From CAYNJG01 sp965216885 (GTDB lineage: Bacteria > Planctomycetota > Planctomycetia > Pirellulales > Pirellulaceae), in contig OZ244208.1 of NCBI GenBank assembly GCA_965216885.1, positions 1,054,001 to 1,118,000 of the forward strand: a stretch of 64,000 nt of DNA, given 5' to 3'. Positions 27,789 through 36,574 of this stretch are shown in pieces. Made by a program: the position numbers and the translations under genes. Within the stretch, counting starts at the first letter, position 1. Each line of letters opens with the position of its first letter. The notes under the pieces are model-generated. The model had not been told where the DNA came from. It did no database searches and saw only the letters and a program-made list of their open reading frames with translations.

Positions 27789-29678
27789 ATGAATTATACA
27801 CAAACTCCTGAATTAGGGAACCCTTGCGAAGAAGAATATCGGGAACTTTCTTTCCCGGCAGCTCGCAAACGTCGCTTTGCCAACGCCGAAGCATTCGCCA
27901 AACATCACGGCATCGACAGGCCCGAGTACAAGAAGGCCCACAGGAACGACACGTTCGACAAAACGTTGCCTGTGATCGTCCCAGATGGCTATGGTCTCCC
28001 CCTCCATGATGCCGACTACTCCGACGACAATTCACCCGTCTTGGTTTGGTGCCCATCTGTCGAGTTCGCCCAGAAGCTGATCGCCTACGTCAACGAAGAA
28101 CACGCGAATCGTGAGCAACGTGTCAGGATGAACGCGCTGACATGGCTGTTCACCAATACATCGCGGTTAAACTGGGATCCTCAATTCTCAACGACCATCG
28201 CAGGCAACGTTCGAAAAGGCACTTTAAAGAGCAGCAGTGCTGATAAGATCTGTCGCGGCGTTTTCAAGGAGCTGTTCGAGCGAATCTGCGACATCGAACA
28301 CCGGGGATACATGGCCGGCAAGTCGGCGACAGTGTGCGACAGTCCGAAGCGGGGGGCATATTGGCACGACGGCAAGACAGTAGGACGAGGCACTCGGGTG
28401 GTTCCCAAGGGTGTGACTCCGATGCAGAAGCGGTTCAAAAAGGCTGTTTTCTCGGGAAAAATGGGTTGTCCCAATACATCAGGATGTGGTGTGGTTGGAT
28501 TTGATGATTCTCCTTCTATCGACTGTTGGTCTGACACCTCTGATCCTTCTAATGACTTCCGTGCTACTGACCCATTCTTCGAGACAATTGATGGTTGTTA
28601 CGTCGCTTTACGCAAGTCTAACGTCGAGTTTCATCATGATTTGATGGTTGAATATCTCAATTCTCGTGGCCTCAATGACCATTGTGACCACGTTGTCGAG
28701 TCTATTTCTCTCGTTCGACCTGCTTTCCCAGTTGAATTGGCCGTTCCTTTCGCCGGTCGGTACTGCGTTGAGTCGAAACGTCTAGAGCTGGTTTCCAAGC
28801 TTGAAACACGGCTTGGTCGGCCTGCTACTGACGATGAATTGCATGGAATCACGTTCGACGCCGCAGCCACCTACGCCTCTGGTCACTCAAATATCTCTAA
28901 ACTCACGGACCTTTTTGACGAGAAAACGCCAAATTCGCACGCATACATGAAGCACGGGAGAGTCGTCCATCAGCTAAGCGGTTTGAAGTCTGACTTCCGC
29001 TGCATGCTCGACATTGACAACGGCCATGGAGAGTTATCCCCTATTGTCGAATGCGACATTTCAGCCAGCTACTTTCAATCTTTGGCGGTGCTTTCTTGTG
29101 ACGAAAAGGCGATGCAAATCCTATCTAACAGCAATGATTCTGACCTGAGGGAGATGGTCCAGAAGCGTGCTGAAGATAAGTACGGACTGAAGCGCCGTGA
29201 AGGATCGTGGAAGGCTGATTTGATGGTTGGCTCGATGTTTAACCATGACTCCAAAGGGTTTTATACCAGTCCGATCTTCAAGGCTTTGCGAGACCTATTC
29301 CCAACAATGGCAGCGTTTATTCGCAAGATTCGAGGCAATAAGGCGTTTGGACCATCAGTTCTTTCGCGTCATCTTACGCTCTTCGAAGGCAGTGTCGTTC
29401 GAGACGCAATTGTGACATGCAAGGAACGCGATATCCCTGTGATCTCTAACAATGATGGCATCTTTTGCTCCGCTGACCGTGTCGAAGAGCTGCAGCAGAT
29501 ATTCGGTGATTCCTTCGAGAGGTTCGCTGGATATCGCATCAAAATCGGAATCAAGACACCGCCTACAACGTTCCTAAGGTGGCTGTTGGATGAAAAACGA
29601 CACATGCTCGCTGACGGGTCGGCAGAGCTTTTTGAGAGACGGATCAAAGAGTATGAATCGATTGAAGAGAGACACTAA
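27789..29678 (+). CDS. Putative replication protein with family-A DNA-polymerase-like motifs
   Basis: 629 aa, not firmly recognised. The C-terminal half has segments in the order and rough spacing of family-A polymerase motifs: A-like VECDISASYFQSLAVL (about residue 419, cf. DxSQxE), B-like RREGSWKADLMVGSMF (about 472, Arg...Lys helix) and C-like VISNNDGIFCSAD (about 551, cf. VHDE). The N-terminal half has possible metal ligands and no recognised domain. If correct, it is a compact polymerase or primase-polymerase that replicates the excised island. No proofreading domain seen. It lies between copies of a CTCCACGTGGAG palindrome, which would suit an origin. Codon choice and base content are more A+T-rich than the flanks. 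A different role remains possible. Confidence 0.5.
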   Translation: MNYTQTPELGNPCEEEYRELSFPAARKRRFANAEAFAKHHGIDRPEYKKAHRNDTFDKTLPVIVPDGYGLPLHDADYSDDNSPVLVWCPSVEFAQKLIAYVNEEHANREQRVRMNALTWLFTNTSRLNWDPQFSTTIAGNVRKGTLKSSSADKICRGVFKELFERICDIEHRGYMAGKSATVCDSPKRGAYWHDGKTVGRGTRVVPKGVTPMQKRFKKAVFSGKMGCPNTSGCGVVGFDDSPSIDCWSDTSDPSNDFRATDPFFETIDGCYVALRKSNVEFHHDLMVEYLNSRGLNDHCDHVVESISLVRPAFPVELAVPFAGRYCVESKRLELVSKLETRLGRPATDDELHGITFDAAATYASGHSNISKLTDLFDEKTPNSHAYMKHGRVVHQLSGLKSDFRCMLDIDNGHGELSPIVECDISASYFQSLAVLSCDEKAMQILSNSNDSDLREMVQKRAEDKYGLKRREGSWKADLMVGSMFNHDSKGFYTSPIFKALRDLFPTMAAFIRKIRGNKAFGPSVLSRHLTLFEGSVVRDAIVTCKERDIPVISNNDGIFCSADRVEELQQIFGDSFERFAGYRIKIGIKTPPTTFLRWLLDEKRHMLADGSAELFERRIKEYESIEERH

Positions 29679-29779
29679 TGCAGACGAAAGAGTACGTTCT
29701 TCCGAAGCTTTATGACCTACGAATGCAGTTCGCGGGACTCCGGTGCATATCCGCAGCGACAACGGTCCCGAGTTCGTAG
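29678..29779 (+). CDS. Small ORF coupled to the polymerase-like gene, cut by IS3 remnant
   Basis: The ATG overlaps the preceding stop (TAATG), a strong sign of a real coupled gene. It reads MQTKEYVLPKLYDLRMQFAG and then runs out of frame through the IS3 remnant to a TAG at 29777. The true gene was probably longer and lost its 3' part when the insertion sequence arrived. Confidence 0.5.
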   Translation: MQTKEYVLPKLYDLRMQFAGLRCISAATTVPSS

Positions 29780-30099
29780 CTCGCAGAATCCGCCTCTGGT
29801 TGAAGCAAGCCAGCGTGAAGACACTGTACGTTGCGAAAGGCACTCCCTGGGAAAACGGCTACGTCGAGTCGTTCAACGGAAAGTTACGAGACGAGTTACT
29901 TAACCAGGAGATCTTCTTGAGCATGCACGAAGCACGTTGGGTGATCGGCCGTTGGCGACTGGATTACAACCACTACCGCATTCACAGCTCCTTGAACTAC
30001 CAAACCCCCGCCGCGTTCGCGGCAACCTGTGTTCTTCCGGCTACGGCTGCGCCTACGCCTCCAGAACCCAGGCCAAATCATCACGACTCTCTCACTTAG
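29722..30099 (+). pseudogene. IS3-family transposase fragment (C-terminal part of OrfB)
   Basis: From a GTG at 29743 the frame encodes HIRSDNGPEFVARRIRLWLK, GTPWENGYVESFNGKLRDEL and the YNHYRIHSSLNYQTPAAF end, the second Asp/Glu part of the DDE integrase core typical of IS3 OrfB. OrfA, the first DDE Asp and the left end are missing, and an in-frame stop at 29713 closes the frame upstream. Non-functional remnant. Confidence 0.88.
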
Positions 30100-30171
30100 A
30101 GTGGTACAAGCATCGGGGGGTGGTCACGGTGACTTGGATGATTTTATGGCCCGAGAGTAAGTTCGGGGGCT

Positions 30172-30183
30172 CTCCACGTGGAG
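30172..30183. promoter_or_regulatory. Third copy of the CTCCACGTGGAG palindrome
   Basis: Identical 12-bp core to those at 27596 and 27625, now downstream of the polymerase-like gene and IS3 scar. Points to a binding site of an island-encoded protein. Confidence 0.5.
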
Positions 30184-30344
30184 TCGAGGTTACTCGGTCA
30201 ACGTTTTGACCTCGCCTGCACGGCTTTTCAAGCGGCACGTTTGCCAGGCCGGCGCTCCTTCCACCGGTGCCCGTCATAAAGATCGTCGATTCTGAGCTGG
30301 GAGCGAGGAAGGCAAAGAACACCGTGGTGAGATGCGAACGCCGT

Positions 30345-31007
30345 TTATCGGTTCAGCCTCCGTCTGCTGACCAAGAGGCACGACGCGCCCACGATCAAGC
30401 AGGAAAGCGACGCTGGTTCAGGCACAGCCTTAATGCTCGCCAGAGAATACGTTCCGCTGCTCGCAATGAATTCCAGGCCGAAATTAAGGGCGTATACGCG
30501 ACTGAAGTCAACGTGGCCGGCGGTATTAAAATCCGAGAAAGGGATCTCCAGGACCTCCGGCCCCAGCGGAGGCACGGTTAGCGCGATACCACTGGGAGTC
30601 CGTACTTGGATATGAATTCTTCCTCGAACCGAAGCTGGTGCGTCGGCAAAGCGTAGCTCCAGGCGGTCAAGTGTTCCGCCTTGCGTGAGGTCGACCGTCT
30701 GTGGCGCAACGGGATCGTATGCAAGCGTTGCGAAGCCCGTGGATACATTCGAAAAATGGATTGCGTCCACTAACACATTGGGCTCGTCGGGTGAAAGTTC
30801 AGCCGATATATCACCGCCAAATGTACCCAGCCGCCGGTTTCCTGACAGCACGTGCGCTGTATTCAAATCAGTTTCATGACTGCTATCGCTTCCAAATGGG
30901 ATGAAACCAACCTCGAAATCATCGATCACAAGCTCGGCACGTGCGGACGATTGAAGTATAAGAAGCAAAATCAAACCTATAACACGGCATTGCCCGGACG
31001 AATTCAT
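30345..31007 (-). CDS. PEP-CTERM protein, island cargo
   Basis: 220 aa on the minus strand. Signal peptide ending LILLLILQSSARA before ELVIDDFE, a beta-rich body (a jelly-roll-like pattern: RLELRFADAPASVRGRIHIQV, HVDFSRVYALNFGLEF), and the sorting signal AVPEPASLSCLIVGASCLLV then SRRRLNR. The gap upstream (31008-31556, about 550 bp) separates it from the divergent gene at 31557 and shows no other gene. Confidence 0.82.
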   Translation of the reverse strand: MNSSGQCRVIGLILLLILQSSARAELVIDDFEVGFIPFGSDSSHETDLNTAHVLSGNRRLGTFGGDISAELSPDEPNVLVDAIHFSNVSTGFATLAYDPVAPQTVDLTQGGTLDRLELRFADAPASVRGRIHIQVRTPSGIALTVPPLGPEVLEIPFSDFNTAGHVDFSRVYALNFGLEFIASSGTYSLASIKAVPEPASLSCLIVGASCLLVSRRRLNR

Positions 31008-31556
31008 TTGACCCTCTGCTTCAAGTCGAACGCGGTTGCCCTGATCTTAGTGTGGACTACGTAGACAAACAACGAAAACTGCGATATGTGTGACAAAGTT
31101 TGGCTTTTGCTTTGCGATTGCTGTCAATTCGCACACGTTCAGTGCTGATTTCGTGTCATTTTCTCAGTGCAAATAAGACGTTGGGAAATGACGTTAATTC
31201 AGCTGGTTTATTAGCCGTTTCTGGCCTCTATCGCTGCTCAAATTGCCTTAAGACACGGGGTTTCTGCTCAGACAGAGAGGCTGAAACGCTGTCCTGAGGG
31301 GCTGAAACGGTGGTTGATTTGAGGACGGAATGGGAGGAGATTCCAACCGTGTTCTCGACAGCAGATCTGATTTCGCTGCACAGAAACAACCCCAAATACT
31401 GGCTCTGGACGCCATCGTTTTGGAGCGTCAAAATTGGCCTTCAACTGACCATTGATGAGCGGATTTCAGAGACAAGATTACGGCTTGTTTGTCAAAACAA
31501 CGCTTCAACTCCGGCCTGATAACCGTGGTAGAATGAGCGGAATCCGGAGGCAGAAA

Positions 31557-32306
31557 ATGAAGCTCAATTCACTCGTGATCGTGTTTGTTCTTGCCGGTGT
31601 TTTGAACGCTGGAGACGTTGTTCTGCAACCGCCTCGGCTAGAGCCGGGAGATCAGTACCGCCTAATATTCACGACTTCCGCCAAACGGGATGCTTCGTCG
31701 AGCAATATTGAAGATTACAACAACTTCGTGCAGTCGGTTGCTGACTCGTCTCCGGAGTTGGCTGCGTGGGACCTTGACTGGAAAGCAATTGCTTCGACTT
31801 CGTCGACGGATGCGGTCGACAATACCGCGACTGATTGGCGGGCTGAAGACGGACTTCCCATCTATCGACTGGATGGACGAATCGCGTATCTAGACAATCA
31901 CGATCTTTGGCTACTCGAAGCGGGAGACGGTCCCCACCAGCGGCCGCTGGACATCGACGAGACGGCTAGCGTCATTCCGTTGCCGCTGGGAGGAGAAATC
32001 ACTGTGCTTACCGGCACAAACTCGGCCGGTTTGCGAGGACCGACTGACATTCCCATCGAGTTTCGAGGCCTCGGCAACGTCACTAGTGCCACCGGTTCGG
32101 CGCACGGAAGGTCGCCGCGGGCACGATTTGCATTAGACAGCGCAAGGTTAGGCGCAGTCCATCATTTTTATGCCATTTCAGAGATCGTAACGGCGGTTCC
32201 AGAACCCGCTACACACCTCTCCGCACTTGCCACAATCATCGGCATTATCTCATTTTCCACACGGCGCCGTAGACGAAAACGCATCGAAGCTGTCACGTTT
32301 TTGTAG
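31557..32306 (+). CDS. PEP-CTERM protein, island cargo
   Basis: 249 aa. ATG 31557 is preceded by GGAGG at 31545-31549 and opens the signal peptide MKLNSLVIVFVLAGVLNA; the ORF begins at 31452. The body (EPGDQYRLIFTTSAKRDAS) resembles planctomycete and cyanobacterial exported proteins that begin with this motif. Sorting signal VPEPATHLSALATIIGIISF then TRRRRRKR, with an extra EAVTFL tail. Confidence 0.82.
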   Translation: MKLNSLVIVFVLAGVLNAGDVVLQPPRLEPGDQYRLIFTTSAKRDASSSNIEDYNNFVQSVADSSPELAAWDLDWKAIASTSSTDAVDNTATDWRAEDGLPIYRLDGRIAYLDNHDLWLLEAGDGPHQRPLDIDETASVIPLPLGGEITVLTGTNSAGLRGPTDIPIEFRGLGNVTSATGSAHGRSPRARFALDSARLGAVHHFYAISEIVTAVPEPATHLSALATIIGIISFSTRRRRRKRIEAVTFL

Positions 32307-32463
32307 AGCCGTTTCTTGCTAACACTCTCGGCCATCAGCGCGATTTGCGGCTAGCCGTTTCCTTTTGGCTTTCTGCCAAATAGTTACGTTCCCCTCTCGA
32401 AGTACTGTGTGACTGTTATATAGTTACGCAAACACATGAAATCAGTACTATTTGAGGAAGCGA

Positions 32464-33069
32464 ATGAAGAAGCGACCGATTGAGATTCTCACGGCAGAAG
32501 AAGCAAGGCAATTGATTGACAGTTGTAGTCGTCGAGCACCATCAGGCGTTCGGAATGCAGCGATGTTGGCAGTGTTGTATCGCAGTGGTTTGAGGATTAG
32601 CGAAGCGTTGTCGCTCAGGCCGAAAGACATCGATATCAAGGCAAAGACTGTTCGCGTGCTTCACGGCAAAGGTGATAAAGCTCGAACGGTCGCAGTCGAT
32701 GACATTGCTCTGAGATTTCTAGAACGATGGTTGGATCGGAGAAAGCAGTTGGGACTGAACGGTCGACATCCGGTGTTTTGTACGATCTCGAAGAACAGTA
32801 GCGGTGTTGAAATGTCCCAAGCTTACGTGAGATCTTTCCTTCGTCGATTGAAAGCGAAGACAGGTATCAGCAAGCGGATTCACGCACACGGTTTCCGTCA
32901 CACTCACGCTGCAGAGCTTGCCAATGAAGGCGTGCCGGTTCACGTCATTCAACAACAACTCGGCCATTCAAACGTGTCGGTTACGTCGCAGTACATCAAC
33001 CACCTGTCTCCACAACAAGTGATCAGAGCGATTCAATCGAGACCAGTTCCTCAAGAGTTTGACGTGTAA
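32464..33069 (+). CDS. Stand-alone tyrosine recombinase (catalytic domain only)
   Basis: 201 aa and complete for catalysis: Arg box SGLRISEALSLRPKDID, beta-hairpin Lys HGKGDKARTVAVDD, box II HGFRHTHAAELA and QQLGHSNVSVTSQYI with the nucleophilic tyrosine. The N-terminal core-binding domain of ordinary XerC/D or integron integrases is absent; the protein starts with MKKRPIEILTAEEARQLIDS, directly at the catalytic domain. The extra segment typical of integron integrases (IntI) is not visible. It lies about 1.8 kb left of the cassette array. It could mobilise cassettes, invert DNA or be a domesticated integrase; the sequence does not decide. Confidence 0.85.
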   Translation: MKKRPIEILTAEEARQLIDSCSRRAPSGVRNAAMLAVLYRSGLRISEALSLRPKDIDIKAKTVRVLHGKGDKARTVAVDDIALRFLERWLDRRKQLGLNGRHPVFCTISKNSSGVEMSQAYVRSFLRRLKAKTGISKRIHAHGFRHTHAAELANEGVPVHVIQQQLGHSNVSVTSQYINHLSPQQVIRAIQSRPVPQEFDV

Positions 33070-33550
33070 TAGACTGGCTCAAAACACCCCCCCCATACGC
33101 GCGACGGGTTGACGTTGGCACGCGGTGTGCGTCAGTCCTCAAACTCCAAAAGTGAAATCCCGCTTCACAATCACCCCCCGCCCCCTGTTTCCGCAACAAA
33201 ACGCATGGCGTCGAAAATATACAGACCAAGAATTCACTGCACGATGACGACCAGATGTCCTCCGTGTACTTCGCTGAGTTGAAAATATTGGAGTCGCACC
33301 GAGCATGAAGTCGTCGATTTGTTTGCCGGTTAGTTCCAAGCCATCGGTACGCCCGAGCGTTCGGCAAGAGTGACATGATGCCTTATTCGATTTGTCAACA
33401 CCGTTACCGGCAGACTTGCGGAGGATCAGGTGAACATCGAAAGCGATGCGCTCGAACTGAAACGCCTTGGTGAGACGTTCGACGCCAAAAAGGGCGGAGA
33501 CCGGGGAAGAGAAGTCGTTAATCAACAGGCTGTATGGAGGAGAATAGCAA
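33070..33550. other. Intergenic region, no supported gene
   Basis: About 480 bp. A minus-strand ORF (33139-33525) has no recognisable family and low-complexity, Arg-rich sequence. A strong GGAGGAG (33536-33542) at the right end belongs to the LRR gene. Confidence 0.4.
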
Positions 33551-34870
33551 TTGAGCCCTAAACATCCAGAAGATCTATATGTTGTTTGTCGTAGATGTGC
33601 CAGCGCAATTCATTTCGAAAGGCCAGCGATGGGTTCGACAAGGCAATGCGATAAATGTGGAGAGAGCATGAGGTTGGAGCTATTTGTTGCCCCAGAAATT
33701 GCTTGCTCCAAAGCAACATCGGCAGTCGATTGGTTTGAGGCCATTGGAGCGTCGCTTGACGGGGAGAAGCCTAGAAATGTCAGGGAAGTTGTTTTCCTTG
33801 ACGGCAGAGTTGTAAATGAGCACGTGGTGGCCAGTTTGAGGTATTTCCCCTCGCTCATGTCAATCGTGATTTACCGCTCCGTATTTGACGATGCCTTGAT
33901 GCGAACACTCGCTCTGGCCGCTCCCGGATTGGTTGGTATTACGATACTTGGCGGCACTGTGTCGGATAAAGGACTAGAGCATTTTGCAAACCACGACTTG
34001 AATCGGTTGAAGATGCCTTTCAATAAATTGGAGGGAGAGTCCCTGAAGCGTTTGAAGCGGCTCACAGAACTTGTCTTGACAGGAAATCCAATCAAAAATG
34101 ACTCGCTCAAGTGCCTATTGGAGCTGCCTAGGACGCCGGTTCAGATTTCTCTCGGGTCTCCGGCGATTAAGAGGCTTGTGTTGGATGACACGGAAATTGA
34201 TGACCACAGCGTACCGATATTGCTCCGACTCGGCGTTCGGGAGCTGCGAGTTAACAATACCGATATAACGAACGAAGGCCTGCTCAAGATTGGCACAAAC
34301 CCTCGATGGGACGTGAGGAACGTCAAAGGCAAATCAATAACACGTATGGGGAGACTGCACGCATGGGTACTCTCGGAACGTTACAAGAAGCTGTGGCGAG
34401 ATGCAATTCAAGCTGGGATCAGTCTCGGGGTCGCAGCCGACGACAGAGGTCTCTGCCTAAACGTTGCAGGTAACGTAACAGCCAAGGAAGTCTTACAAGC
34501 ACCTTGGCGCGGTTACAAAGAGGAATTCGTGGCCGCAAGAATAGATTCAAGTGCCATGTCGAGTTCATCAATCGAACCTCTTCTGAGTGATTTGCCCAAC
34601 CTGAGTGAACTGAAGTTGCGAGGGCAATTTACCGATTCTGTTATTGAAAAACTTTCCCGCCATCAGATAAGTCGTTTGGAAATTACAAGCGATTTGCTAA
34701 CAGACCAAAGCTTATCGCATATCAACAGAATTCGAACTTTGCAGTTTGTCCGGTTGTGCTGTCCATCGATTAGCGATGAGGCAGCTGAGGGTTTTCGCCA
34801 ATCAACGGAAATCAAGGACATCAGAATATCGAGACGCGAGGGCTGGTCAGTACCGAACCGTGGTCGTTGA
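33551..34870 (+). CDS. Leucine-rich-repeat protein with N-terminal zinc ribbon
   Basis: 439 aa. TTG 33551 is well supported: GGAGGAG lies eight bases upstream. The N-terminus has CRRC (about residue 14) and CDKC (about 33), a zinc-ribbon pattern. From about 60 on there are irregular LRRs (VGITILGGTVSDKGLEHF, LKRLTELVLTGNPIKNDSL, VRELRVNNTDITNEGLLKI, LSELKLRGQFTDSVIEKL). No signal peptide, so probably cytosolic, acting in protein binding. Its 3' end overlaps the truncated cassette ORF on the other strand, marking the left border of the array. Confidence 0.75.
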   Translation: MSPKHPEDLYVVCRRCASAIHFERPAMGSTRQCDKCGESMRLELFVAPEIACSKATSAVDWFEAIGASLDGEKPRNVREVVFLDGRVVNEHVVASLRYFPSLMSIVIYRSVFDDALMRTLALAAPGLVGITILGGTVSDKGLEHFANHDLNRLKMPFNKLEGESLKRLKRLTELVLTGNPIKNDSLKCLLELPRTPVQISLGSPAIKRLVLDDTEIDDHSVPILLRLGVRELRVNNTDITNEGLLKIGTNPRWDVRNVKGKSITRMGRLHAWVLSERYKKLWRDAIQAGISLGVAADDRGLCLNVAGNVTAKEVLQAPWRGYKEEFVAARIDSSAMSSSSIEPLLSDLPNLSELKLRGQFTDSVIEKLSRHQISRLEITSDLLTDQSLSHINRIRTLQFVRLCCPSISDEAAEGFRQSTEIKDIRISRREGWSVPNRGR

Positions 34871-35036
34871 AGGGAATTTGAATGTTGGTTACGCCAGTTC
34901 CAAACATCCATATCCGTTCCTTCGTCGCGATACCATTTGGGTCGCCTAGTACGTTCCGCAAGTCGGCCGGCGACATGCCGAGTCGAATCGGACCAAACTC
35001 GCCGGTGCGCAGAAACTCGATAAGTAAATCATTCAC
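34821..35036 (-). CDS. Truncated cassette ORF (leftmost cassette)
   Basis: About 71 aa from GTG 35036: LLIEFLRTGEFGPIRLGMSPADLRNVLGDP and ERIWMFG. I recall similar openings in planctomycete hypothetical proteins of about 130 residues; here the sequence ends soon after and its own attC is missing. The gene starts just after attC-1, as expected for a cassette, and runs into the end of the LRR gene. Probably a cassette cut when the left part of the array was lost. Confidence 0.5.
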   Translation of the reverse strand: MNDLLIEFLRTGEFGPIRLGMSPADLRNVLGDPNGIATKERIWMFGTGVTNIQIPFNDHGSVLTSPRVSIF

Positions 35037-35049
35037 GTTGGTTGAGTGG

Positions 35050-35142
35050 AATAACGTCCAGGACCACCGAGCCCGGACGGATAATAGTTGCTTCAAAACA
35101 CGCTCGCAAGCCGGGCTTCGCGTGCATCCGTTTGTTATCCGC
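35050..35142 (-). repeat. attC-like site 1
   Basis: Recombination site of the cassette at 35135-35617. Minus-strand ends are GCGGATAACAAACGG (R'' side) and ACGTTATTCC (R' side), with inner arms AAGCCCGGCTT and CCGGGCT. The TAA stop of the cassette gene lies inside R''. Confidence 0.75.
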
Positions 35143-35617
35143 GACGTAGTGTATGCGGCACGGTTTCAATATAAGGTTTGAGCCGTTCCATCGTTTCTGC
35201 AACGGCCGAGTCGACATCAACAATTGTAGCATTGCCGTCGATGTGTGTTTCAATTGCGAGATCGAGATTGAGTCCCCAGTGATCCGGAATAGTGTCAGGT
35301 TCATCAACATATGCGGCCCAACCAATATCGCGAAGTCCCCATGCATCTATTGCGCCTGCCCGATGCGCATCGTAAGCCATTCCAAATAGGATGTTGTGTA
35401 CGTTCCCTTCGCAAATGTCACCGGGCACACTGCGAAGATGGTAGACGGCATCATTCGCAGTGCAGAATGACAGTTCAAGCAACCACGGGTCGGGTTCGGC
35501 GTGAATTTCGATCAAGTGATCGGCCCACTTTCGAACCGATTTGTGACTCAGCAGATTGTATTTGAGCGCAAGAATCAACGCATGCGCAACATCTGAATTG
35601 CTGTGTTGATTTTCCAC
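35135..35617 (-). CDS. Cassette protein, unknown, 160 aa
   Basis: GTG start at 35617, soon after attC-2; TAA stop inside the R'' of attC-1. Acidic, mainly helical sequence with HEAT-like or all-alpha character (HALILALKYNLLSHKSVRKWADHLI, ILFGMAYDAHRAGAIDAWGL). No signal or membrane segment. The cassette's 5' boundary GTTATACGC matches R'' of its own attC (GTTATCCGC) at 8 of 9 positions. Function unknown. Confidence 0.65.
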   Translation of the reverse strand: MENQHSNSDVAHALILALKYNLLSHKSVRKWADHLIEIHAEPDPWLLELSFCTANDAVYHLRSVPGDICEGNVHNILFGMAYDAHRAGAIDAWGLRDIGWAAYVDEPDTIPDHWGLNLDLAIETHIDGNATIVDVDSAVAETMERLKPYIETVPHTLRRG

Positions 35618-35639
35618 GTAGCCTAATTCTGATCAAAGC

Positions 35640-35732
35640 GTATAACGGCCAAAATCACCCGGTCGCGACGAGAGATTCTCAATTGTCAAAACGCCCGACT
35701 TCGCGACTCGGGTGCATTTTTTTTGTTATCCC
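35640..35732 (-). repeat. attC-like site 2
   Basis: Clear folded-site layout: arms ACCCGGTCGCGA and TCGCGACTCGGGT pair with a single unpaired base, the extrahelical base typical of attC. Outer ends GTATAACGG (left) and GTTATCCCC (right, plus strand). The stop codon of the cassette gene at 35726 is inside R''. Confidence 0.8.
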
Positions 35733-36301
35733 CATATACCCTTGTTGAGTTCAACAATCAATGATTCGATTTCAGGATCAAGAGAAATGGGAATGTTGAA
35801 ATCGGAGTTTGATTTCGGATCGAGCAAATGGCATTCTGGTGCCGCATAGTGCCACGGAAAAACTTCATTGTGGTAAGGGCCGTCATCGTCAGGCAGGCTG
35901 TCGTAGTTTTCACGCATCTCGCATAGAGTGGCGAGAAATTCCGTGTCGTCGAACAAGTTGGTTTTGCGCATTGCGGATGTAAAAAAGTGCGTTCTCGTTT
36001 CAGAAAGCAGGTCCATGTCATTCGAGAACCAGTCCTGTGATTTTTCAACGATGCCGACAAGGCCAAACGCTGATGCGGTCAGGCCGTTCATGTAGATTTT
36101 CAACAAGCCGGAAATACTCAGTTCATGCCCCCAAGCGGATTGAAGGTAACCGAATCTTCCAATACGAGTCGCTTCGTGCGAAAGCATGAACGCGGAATAG
36201 AGATCAAGTTTGCCAGTCTTGAGCCTGCGAGAAATGTAAAAGCGCAAATCGTCAGCCTGAATTAGCGGGTGGTCGCAAATGTCAGGGGATGATTCGTTCA
36301 T
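35726..36301 (-). CDS. Cassette protein, unknown, 191 aa
   Basis: ATG 36301 follows the cassette boundary almost at once (GTTATCCCCATG), so translation is leaderless or depends on an external promoter. The 11-nt boundary GTTATCCCCAT is repeated perfectly in R'' of its own attC-2. Sequence: AFMLSHEATRIGRFGYLQSAWG, many aromatic and acidic residues, no signal peptide. Family not recognised. Confidence 0.65.
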   Translation of the reverse strand: MNESSPDICDHPLIQADDLRFYISRRLKTGKLDLYSAFMLSHEATRIGRFGYLQSAWGHELSISGLLKIYMNGLTASAFGLVGIVEKSQDWFSNDMDLLSETRTHFFTSAMRKTNLFDDTEFLATLCEMRENYDSLPDDDGPYHNEVFPWHYAAPECHLLDPKSNSDFNIPISLDPEIESLIVELNKGIWG

Positions 36302-36366
36302 GGGGATAACTAATAATTCTCCGGCGCGACGGAATACTTTTGTCCAGCTTAAACGAAGTTACGCCG
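36302..36366 (-). repeat. attC-like site 3 (short type)
   Basis: About 65 bp, from GGGGATAAC to GTTACGCCG. Shares its left part (TAACTAATRATTCTCCGGCG) with site 11, so both belong to one subtype that differs from the AACCGGG-type sites. Its right limit is uncertain; about 200 bp without a gene lie between it and the end of the next ORF. Confidence 0.5.
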
Positions 36367-36574
36367 AAATACACGGCGACAGCGGCGGTGTTTCACCTTG
36401 CTGGGCTTCGAGGGCGAGAATTCTCCAACGCGAGTAGATTTGGCCGAGTTGCCAAACGAAAGAACGAGTTTGGTTTACCGACTCCCTTCGGGGTGGGCAT
36501 CCGTCGCTTCGAAGTCGGCGGAGGACCCGAAAGGCCGGGAGCTACGCCACAATTTCGTGCAGTATCTCATTTCG

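Noticed and set aside
32464..33069. Integron integrase IntI
   Set aside because: The protein is only about 200 aa, has no core-binding domain and lacks the extra IntI segment, so it is listed as a stand-alone tyrosine recombinase.
33139..33525. Minus-strand ORF of 128 aa before the LRR gene
   Set aside because: Arg/Ser-rich, unrecognised, and it covers the ribosome-binding site of the LRR gene; no independent support.
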